A program made the translations under genes and the position numbers. From Streptomyces sp. NBC_01216 (GTDB lineage: Bacteria > Actinomycetota > Actinomycetes > Streptomycetales > Streptomycetaceae): a stretch of DNA of 64,000 bases. This document shows positions 58,612 through 64,000 of the stretch, in pieces; positions within the stretch are counted from its first letter, which is position 1; every line of letters begins with the position of its first letter. The notes beneath the pieces are model-generated. The model did not search any database. It had not been told where the DNA came from and saw nothing but the letters and a program-made list of their open reading frames with translations. The stretch is from positions 2,108,001 to 2,172,000 of the forward strand of contig NZ_CP108677.1 in assembly GCF_035994945.1 (NCBI RefSeq). Direction: 5' to 3'.

Positions 58612-59297
58612 CGACACTGGCCCTGGTCGGCAGCCCCCTGTGGTACGCCAGCCGTGCGGGCGGCACCGTCGCCCTGGTCCTGCTCACCGCCACCGTGGTG
58701 CTCGGCATCGCCTCCGGCGGACGGACCTCGCCCCGGCGGATCGGCCGCTTCGAGATCGGGCTGCTGCACCGCAACCTGTCCCTGCTCACCCTGGTGTTCC
58801 TCACCCTGCATGTGGCGACGGCGGTCCTCGATCCGTTCGTGCACCTGAGCTGGGCCGTGTCCGTGGTGCCGTACGGGGCGTCCTACCGGCCCCTGTGGCT
58901 CGGACTCGGCACGGCCGCCTTCGATCTGCTGATCGCCGTCCTGGTCACCAGCGCGGTGCGGCACCGGTTGGGCGTGCGCCGGTGGAAGGCCGTGCACTGG
59001 CTGGCCTACGCGGCCTGGCCGATCGCCCTGTTCCACAGCGTCGGGACCGGCACCGACACCCGGCTCCCCCTCCAACTGTGGCTGTACGCCGCCTGCCTCG
59101 CAGCGGTGGTCGCTGCCGTGGGGTGGCGGCTGGCGAAGGCCGGTCCGGGGCATGTCACCGGGCGTCTGACGGCCGCCGTGGCCGCGATCGCCGTACCCGT
59201 GGTGTTGACCGCGTTCCTCGCCACCGGGCCGCTCCAGCCGGGCTGGGCGCAGCGCGCCGCCGTGACGCCAACGGTCCTGATCGGAGGTGGACGATGA
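58608..59297 (+). CDS. Ferric-reductase-like haem membrane protein
   Basis: A 229-residue protein with about six membrane helices, of the ferric-reductase-like transmembrane (FRD/YedZ) group. Two His pairs, His54/His68 (LLHRNLSLLTLVFLTLH) and His130/His143 (VHWLAYAAWPIALFH), are 13-14 residues apart, as expected for two stacked b-type haems crossing the membrane. No cytoplasmic FAD/NAD domain follows, so electrons must come from a separate protein, probably the NuoF-like or ferredoxin product encoded next. Overlaps both neighbours by 4 bases. Confidence 0.88.
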   Translation: MTTLALVGSPLWYASRAGGTVALVLLTATVVLGIASGGRTSPRRIGRFEIGLLHRNLSLLTLVFLTLHVATAVLDPFVHLSWAVSVVPYGASYRPLWLGLGTAAFDLLIAVLVTSAVRHRLGVRRWKAVHWLAYAAWPIALFHSVGTGTDTRLPLQLWLYAACLAAVVAAVGWRLAKAGPGHVTGRLTAAVAAIAVPVVLTAFLATGPLQPGWAQRAAVTPTVLIGGGR

Positions 59298-60616
59298 ACA
59301 CGACGACGGGCGCGATGAACTCCTCCGCCTTCTCCCCGGCGCACCACGCGCCCCGGCTCCTCTCCGGCTGGTGTTCCACCGGTGCGACGGCCACCCTCGT
59401 CGAGCATCTGCGGCGCTACGGCCCGCCGGCTCTGGGCACTCGTACGTCGCCGATGTCCGTGGTGGAGGCCGTCGAGGCGGCCGGGCTCACCGGGCGCGGC
59501 GGTGCCGGGTTCCCCACCGGCCGCAAGCTGCGCGCGGTCGCGGAACGGGGCGGCCGGGCCGTGGTGGTCGTGAACGCGATGGAGAGCGAACCGGCGAGCC
59601 TCAAGGACGAGTTCCTGCTCACCGTCGCACCCCATCTGGTCCTGGACGGCGCCGTGCTTGCCGCGACCGTGGTCGGTGCCGACATCGTCCATGTGTGTCT
59701 GCCCCGCACTCGCGCCGTCCAGTTCGGGCAGCTGCGCGCGGCCCTGGACGAACGGCGGAGCGCCCGCCTCGACCCGGTGCGGCTGCGCCTCCACGCTCTT
59801 CCGCACACCTATGTGTCCAGCGAGTCGACGTCCCTGGTGCGCTGGCTCAACGGTGGCCCGGCACGCCCGCAGGGCAGCCCGCCCCGTACCCATGAACGCG
59901 GTGTCGCCCGCCGCCCCACGCTGGTGAGCAACACCGAGACCTTCGCCCACCTGGCCCTGATCGCCCGCTACGGGGCGGACTGGTTCCGGCAGGCGGGAAC
60001 GCCGGACGAGCCCGGCACGCTGCTCGTCACCGTCTCCGGTGCGGTCGCGGCGCCGGGCGTCCTGGAGACCGCGTTCGGGACACCCCTCGACGTGATCCTG
60101 GACCGCGCCGGAGGCCGTACGGAGTCCCTGCAAGCGCTCTTGCTGGGCGGGCTCGGTGGCACCTGGCTTCCCGCGGAGCATCTGCGCGTGCCGCTCGCCC
60201 GGCGCGAGCTGGCCCCGTTGGGCGCCGCACCCGGTGCGGGCGTGCTCGTCGCTCTGCCCCGGGCGGCCTGCGGCCTGTCCGAGACGGCGCGCATGCTCGC
60301 GTACCTCGCCGCCGACGGCGCCGGTCAGTGCGGTCCGTGCCGCTTCGGACTGCCCGCCGTGGCGGAGGACTTCGCCGCGCTGGCTGCGGGACGGTCCGAC
60401 CCGGACCGGCTGTCCCGGCTGCGCCGGCGGGTCGGTCTGCTGCCGGATCGGGGTGCCTGCCGCCACCCCGACGGCGCCGCCCGCCTGGCCGCCTCCGCCC
60501 TGCGCGCCTTCGCCGACGACATCGACCACCACCTCACCCAGGGCGCCTGCGCCGCGGCCCACCGGCCGCCGCGGATCCCCGTGCCGCCCGCCGTACCCCC
60601 GGAGACCTGGCGATGA
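59294..60616 (+). CDS. NuoF-like flavin/iron-sulfur oxidoreductase subunit
   Basis: A 440-residue homologue of the 51-kDa (NuoF) subunit of complex I. FMN/NAD site: GLTGRGGAGFPTGRKLRAV and NAMESEPASLKDEFLL, then LVSNTETFAHLALI and an SLBB region. The C-terminal Fe-S motif is incomplete: GQCGPCRFG gives Cys346 and Cys349, and Cys389 is in GACRHP, but the first Cys of the family's CGxCxPC is Ala343. A [3Fe-4S] cluster or a lost cluster is possible. Likely NAD(P)H entry point for the chain. Overlaps the FRD gene and the ferredoxin gene. Confidence 0.87.
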   Translation: MNTTTGAMNSSAFSPAHHAPRLLSGWCSTGATATLVEHLRRYGPPALGTRTSPMSVVEAVEAAGLTGRGGAGFPTGRKLRAVAERGGRAVVVVNAMESEPASLKDEFLLTVAPHLVLDGAVLAATVVGADIVHVCLPRTRAVQFGQLRAALDERRSARLDPVRLRLHALPHTYVSSESTSLVRWLNGGPARPQGSPPRTHERGVARRPTLVSNTETFAHLALIARYGADWFRQAGTPDEPGTLLVTVSGAVAAPGVLETAFGTPLDVILDRAGGRTESLQALLLGGLGGTWLPAEHLRVPLARRELAPLGAAPGAGVLVALPRAACGLSETARMLAYLAADGAGQCGPCRFGLPAVAEDFAALAAGRSDPDRLSRLRRRVGLLPDRGACRHPDGAARLAASALRAFADDIDHHLTQGACAAAHRPPRIPVPPAVPPETWR

Positions 60617-60843
60617 CCCCCGCGACCCCCGTGACGTCCGCCAAGACCCTGCGTATCGACCGCATCGCCTGCACCGGGCAGGGCCTGTGCGGGGAACTAC
60701 TGCCCGAGCTGATCGACCTCGACGAATGGGGCTACCCCATCGTCAAGGACCGGGCCGTCCCCGACCACCTGCGCGCCCACGCCCGCCGGGCCGCCGCGGC
60801 CTGCCCCCTGCTGGCGCTCCACCTCGATGCCGGCCGGACGTGA
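60613..60843 (+). CDS. 3Fe-4S-type ferredoxin
   Basis: A 76-residue ferredoxin. CTGQGLCGELLPELIDLDEWG (first Cys pair, five residues apart; residues 20-26) and AAAACPLLAL (third Cys near 64) give three Cys in the pattern of the single-cluster [3Fe-4S] ferredoxins that serve cytochromes P450 in actinomycetes; the fourth Cys of a [4Fe-4S] site is absent. Translationally coupled to the NuoF-like gene (ATGA) and followed by a strong terminator. No P450 is near, so its partner is probably the NuoF-like or FRD protein. Confidence 0.88.
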   Translation: MTPATPVTSAKTLRIDRIACTGQGLCGELLPELIDLDEWGYPIVKDRAVPDHLRAHARRAAAACPLLALHLDAGRT

Positions 60844-60861
60844 CGGGCGGGCGCCGATCCC

Positions 60862-60894
60862 GGCCGTCCGGCCCGGCAGAAGGGCCGGACGGCC
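60862..60894 (+). terminator. Terminator after the redox operon
   Basis: Perfect 13-bp stem (GGCCGTCCGGCCC / GGGCCGGACGGCC) with a 7-base loop, 18 bases after the ferredoxin stop. It separates the redox operon from the ATPase gene. Confidence 0.88.
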
Positions 60895-60974
60895 CCTGCC
60901 GCCGAGGACACCGCCACGATGGGATGGAGGGACCTAGCCCCGCGGTCGCCGCACCGCACGGATCGAGGTGCGCC

Positions 60975-63299
60975 ATGAACCCCGCCGCGGCAGGTCTGCG
61001 CCGCATCGCCGCCGCCATCACCTCTCTGCGGCTCGAGCCGGTCCTCCTGGCCGTCACCGCGGCCGCGCTGGCCGGCGGCGGCATCGCCTGGCTCGTCGGC
61101 GCGCACGGCCTGTCGGACCTGTTGTGGGCTCTGGGAACCGTCGCCGCCGTCGTGCCCGCCGTGGTGTGGGTGCTCACCGCGCTGCGCCGCGGACACGCGG
61201 GCGTCGACCTGATCGCCGTACTCGCACTCGGCGGCACCCTGGCCGTGGGCGAGTACCTGGCCGGCGCCCTGATCGCCCTCATGCTCGCCACCGGCCGCAC
61301 CCTCGAAGCCGCGGCCCAGCGGCGTGCCTCGCACGACCTGCGCGCCCTGCTGGAGCACGCGCCGCGCTCGGCACGCCGCCGCACGGACGCCGGGGTGGTC
61401 ACGGTCCCACTGGCCGAGGTCGCCGTCGGTGACCTGCTCGTCGTCGGCCCCGGCGAGGTCGTGCCCGTCGACGGCCGAGTGGAGAGCGCCGCCGCCGTCC
61501 TTGACGAGTCGGTCCTCACCGGCGAGTCCCTCCAGGTCGAGCGGCCCCGGGGCGAGGCGGTCCGCAGCGGCGTGGTCAACGCGGGCGGCGCCTTCGAACT
61601 GCGGGCCACCGCCACCGAGCAGGACAGCACGTATGCGGGGATCGTGCGGCTGGCCCGCCAGGCCGGGGCCGAGTCCGCGCCGGTCGTGCGGCTGGCGGAC
61701 CGGTACGCGGCCTGGTTCCTGCCCCTGTCCCTCGTGGTGGCGGGACTGGCCTGGCTGGTCAGCGGCTCCGCGGTACGCGCGGTCGCCGTCCTGGTCGTCG
61801 CCACGCCCTGCCCTCTGCTGCTGGCCGCCCCGGTCGCCATCGTCTCGGGTCTCTCCCGCGCCTCGCGCCTCGGCGTGGTCATCCGCGACGGCGGCGCACT
61901 GGAGAACCTCGGCCGCGCCCGTACCCTTCTGCTCGACAAAACCGGCACCCTCACCCGCGGCCGCCCCCGCGTCCTCGATGTCACCGCGGCCCCCGGCACC
62001 ACTCCCTCGGAAGTCCTGCGTCTGGCGGCCTCGGTCGACCAGTACTCGCCGCACGTCCTCGCGCAGGCCATCGCCGACACCGCCCGGGAACGCGACCTCG
62101 CGCTCTCGGTCCCGGCGGACGTCTCCGAGGAGCCCGGCCGGGGAGCCACCGGCAGCGTGGACGGGCACCGGGTCTCCATCGGCCGCCTCGGCCCCGACGA
62201 CGCACGGCCCCCGTGGGCCAAGGCGGTCGACAACCGTGCGCTCCTCGACGGCGCGTCCGTGGCCTGGCTCACCGTTGACGGCCGGCTCTCCGGTGCGATC
62301 CTGCTGCGCGACCCGCTGCGGCACGACGCCCCGCGCACCCTGCGCCATCTGCGGGCGGCGGGCATCCAGCGGCTCCTGATGCTCACCGGCGACCGTGCCG
62401 CACCCGCCCACGAGGTCGCCGCCGTCCTCGGCCTCGACGGCGTGCTCGCCGAACTGACCCCGGCAGGCAAGGTCACCGCCGTACGCGACGAGCGTGAGCG
62501 CGCGGTCACCGTCATGGTCGGCGACGGCGTCAACGACGCCCCCGCCCTCGCCGCCGCCGACATCGGCGTCGCCATGGGCGCCCGAGGTTCCACGGCCTCC
62601 TCGGAAGCCGCCGACATCGTCCTGACCACCGACCGCGTGGACCGCCTCGCCGACGCCGTCACCATCGCCCAGCGCGCCCGCCGCATCGCCGTGCAGAGCG
62701 CCCTGGGCGGCATGGTCATGTCGCTGGCGGCCATGGCCGCTGCCGCCGCCGGTCTGCTGCCGCCCGCCGCCGGCGCACTGCTCCAGGAAGCCATCGACGT
62801 CGCCGTGATCCTGAACGCCCTGCGCGCCCTGCGCGTCGACCAGGCCGCGCGTCCGGCCCTCACCCCCGCCGCCGAAGCCCTCATCCACCGCTTCGCGGCC
62901 GAACACGACGACCTGCGCGACGTCCTCGACTCCGTACGTGACGCCGCCGACCGGCTCTCCGACACCCCCGGCCCGACCGCCCTGGCGGCCGTGGAGGAAA
63001 CGCACCGGCTGCTGACCGAACGCCTGCTGCCTCACGAGTACGCCGAGGAGCACCAGCTCTACCCGGCGCTGGCCCCCACGCTCGGGGGACCCGAGGCCAC
63101 CGCCACCATGAGCCGCGCCCACACCGAGATCGAACGACTCTCCCGCCGCATCGCCACCCACCTGCAACTCGCCCGCACAAGCGGCGCACTGGCCCCCGAA
63201 CAAGTCGACGACCTGCGCTCCTGCCTCTACGGCCTGAACACCGTCCTGCGCCTGCACTTCACCCAGGAAGAAGAGAACTACTTCTCCCTCGCGCCATGA
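60975..63299 (+). CDS. P1B-type metal ATPase fused to a C-terminal haemerythrin domain
   Basis: A 774-residue protein, ATG 60975 with GAGGTG upstream. No N-terminal metal-binding domain. Four membrane helices (about 20-120), actuator with VLTGES, membrane metal site TPCP (277-280), phosphorylation site DKTGTLT (Asp321), hinge GDGVNDAPALAAAD. The HP motif of heavy-metal ATPases is replaced by SPH (QYSPHVLAQAI). After the last helices, about residues 635-774 form a haemerythrin-like four-helix bundle: His644, HE at 687-688, His693, His716, His761 and Glu765-767. Likely metal export with an Fe, O2 or redox sensing tail. Independent promoter. Confidence 0.9.
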   Translation: MNPAAAGLRRIAAAITSLRLEPVLLAVTAAALAGGGIAWLVGAHGLSDLLWALGTVAAVVPAVVWVLTALRRGHAGVDLIAVLALGGTLAVGEYLAGALIALMLATGRTLEAAAQRRASHDLRALLEHAPRSARRRTDAGVVTVPLAEVAVGDLLVVGPGEVVPVDGRVESAAAVLDESVLTGESLQVERPRGEAVRSGVVNAGGAFELRATATEQDSTYAGIVRLARQAGAESAPVVRLADRYAAWFLPLSLVVAGLAWLVSGSAVRAVAVLVVATPCPLLLAAPVAIVSGLSRASRLGVVIRDGGALENLGRARTLLLDKTGTLTRGRPRVLDVTAAPGTTPSEVLRLAASVDQYSPHVLAQAIADTARERDLALSVPADVSEEPGRGATGSVDGHRVSIGRLGPDDARPPWAKAVDNRALLDGASVAWLTVDGRLSGAILLRDPLRHDAPRTLRHLRAAGIQRLLMLTGDRAAPAHEVAAVLGLDGVLAELTPAGKVTAVRDERERAVTVMVGDGVNDAPALAAADIGVAMGARGSTASSEAADIVLTTDRVDRLADAVTIAQRARRIAVQSALGGMVMSLAAMAAAAAGLLPPAAGALLQEAIDVAVILNALRALRVDQAARPALTPAAEALIHRFAAEHDDLRDVLDSVRDAADRLSDTPGPTALAAVEETHRLLTERLLPHEYAEEHQLYPALAPTLGGPEATATMSRAHTEIERLSRRIATHLQLARTSGALAPEQVDDLRSCLYGLNTVLRLHFTQEEENYFSLAP

Positions 63300-63598
63300 A
63301 ACGACGGCGTACCGGGCACGTGCCCCACCGGTGTTGTGTCTTCGGCCGGCCCGTGGGCAAGCACTCCTACGGGGGCTACCCGCCCGAATAGGCCACTGCC
63401 CTCCAACCATCGCCTGGGGCGATTGCTGGAGATGACCCAAGTACCCTGCGCCACGGCTGGACCGGCTACCTGGTCGATCGGCATCTGCCAGACTCTCCGT
63501 CGAGCGGCCGGGGCGACGGAACCGCTCCAGCGGGGACCAAGGCGAGTTCGAGTGCTCGCCCTCCAGCGGTCCCGCCGCGAGGCGGCGGGACCGGGCCA
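63300..63598. other. Intergenic sequence after the ATPase gene
   Basis: 299 bases with no gene seen. Two hairpins: GGCGAG / CTCGCC at 63541-63560 and a 12-bp perfect stem at 63567-63593 (CGGTCCCGCCGC / GCGGCGGGACCG), which lies just past the stop of the minus-strand remnant and may be its terminator. Confidence 0.5.
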
Positions 63599-63781
63599 TC
63601 AGCTCCGCTCGGCGACCGCGGCCAGGCGGTCGCGGTAGTGGTCCCACCACTGCTCGTTCGCCGAGGGCAGTCGCTCGCCCTTGGGCAGTAGCCCGCCGAC
63701 CTCGCGGATCCTGGCAGCAACCGCTTCAACAGGGCCGTACGATGCAGACGCGGGGGCCGCTGTGAGTTCCCGGGTATCGAA
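63599..63781 (-). pseudogene. Open-frame remnant without start codon
   Basis: A 60-codon frame closes at TGA (63599-63601). Its product ends GLLPKGERLPSANEQWWDHY then RDRLAAVAERS, which has the look of real protein (good codon bias, Trp pair). An in-frame stop (63782-63784) lies directly upstream, and no ATG, GTG or TTG lies between. It may be the 3' end of a degraded gene or have an unusual CTG start. Family not recognised. Confidence 0.35.
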
Positions 63782-63831
63782 TCAATGAAGCCCCGCTTTC
63801 AAGGGCAGCCGCATCAGGAGGGTGACAGGCG

Positions 63832-64000
63832 ACGGCAGCGAACGCCGAGCACCTGAAAGCCCTGGTGCGCGCACATGGCGACGCCGATGACGATCTCTTC
63901 TACAGCGTTGCCCTGCAGGTAGCGGCGAAGTCCGCCCGGCAGGGGCAGGGAAAGTTCGCTGTGGACCTACGCGAGCTGGTCGAGACCGCGCGGCAGAAAC
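63832..64000 (+). CDS. Probable AAA+ ATPase, 5' end only, start codon abnormal
   Basis: The frame running off the right edge encodes ANAEHLKALVRAHGDADDDL, then FYSVALQVAAKSARQGQGKF. This resembles the N-terminal helical region of AAA+ ATPases that are often encoded next to subtilisin-like proteases. AGGAGG lies at 63816-63821. The first codon of the natural start position is ACG (63832), an in-frame TGA precedes it, and the GTG right after AGGAGG is one base out of frame. Either the ATG has mutated to ACG, or a one-base insertion lies after a GTG start, or there is a sequencing error. The family call rests on a short segment. Confidence 0.45.

Noticed and set aside
54326..64000. Integrated plasmid or prophage at tRNA-Arg
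   Set aside because: No integrase, excisionase, replication or transfer gene and no repeat of the tRNA 3' end is seen in the window. It stays only a possibility past the right edge.

Overview
The window is about 72% GC, uses high-GC third positions, and carries genes found together in Streptomyces: the polar-growth proteins Scy and FilP, an AbsC-type MarR regulator, a chiS-chiR-chiC-like chitinase locus and the actinobacterial atp operon. From about 0.5 to 53 kb the gene content and order match the conserved core of a Streptomyces chromosome (as remembered, the SCO5350-SCO5405 interval of S. coelicolor). That assignment rests on recognising the proteins, not on a search.

Layout. 0-4.9 kb: two AIM24-family proteins, absC, then meaB, a thiolase and methylmalonyl-CoA epimerase (propionyl/methylmalonyl-CoA metabolism). 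5.1-10.4 kb: scy and filP, coiled-coil proteins of the tip-growth machinery. 10.5-14.3 kb: two tandem, paralogous ABC-2 exporter pairs. 14.4-24.5 kb: a small Zn-ribbon-like protein, a flavin monooxygenase, an SCO5389-like protein, endonuclease NucS, a membrane-anchored P-loop protein, a STAS protein, a hydroxyacyl-CoA dehydrogenase, a cobalamin adenosyltransferase and a membrane protein. 23.3-27.2 kb: two-component system plus a secreted GH18 chitinase behind a promoter with paired 12-bp repeats. 27.6-36 kb: DUF2550 protein and the F1Fo ATP synthase operon atpIBEFHAGDC (minus strand). 36.3-46.5 kb: WecA/TagO-like transferase, SHMT, a phosphatase-like protein, Sua5, prmC, prfA, rpmE, an LCP ligase and rho. 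46.9-53.4 kb: thrB, thrC, hom, lysA and the ArgS-like nrtL (aspartate-family amino acids). 53.7-54.4 kb: a lone receiver protein and tRNA-Arg(CCG).

Past the tRNA the content turns accessory. A gap of about 590 bp with a perfect 18-bp palindrome leads into a tightly overlapping operon: OmpR regulator, histidine kinase, a small anchored protein, ApbE flavin transferase, ferric-reductase-like haem membrane protein, NuoF-like flavin/Fe-S protein and a 3Fe-4S ferredoxin. The set reads as a regulated electron route from NAD(P)H through flavin, Fe-S and haem to a covalently bound flavin. The small anchored protein ends exactly in TTTGAS, which resembles the ApbE flavinylation motif, so it may be a minimal FMN carrier. 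Next, as its own unit, lies a P1B-type ATPase fused to a C-terminal haemerythrin domain. The window ends in a gene remnant and the 5' end of a probable AAA+ ATPase with no normal start codon.

Other points: a dispersed palindromic repeat (four loci) that abuts TGA stop codons at three of them; a phosphatase-like protein whose catalytic Cys is Ser; a STAS protein whose phosphorylatable Ser is Ala; a P-loop protein with Arg for the Walker A Lys; and a near-exact 240-bp-period duplication inside scy. I saw no rRNA, CRISPR array, insertion sequence or integrase.
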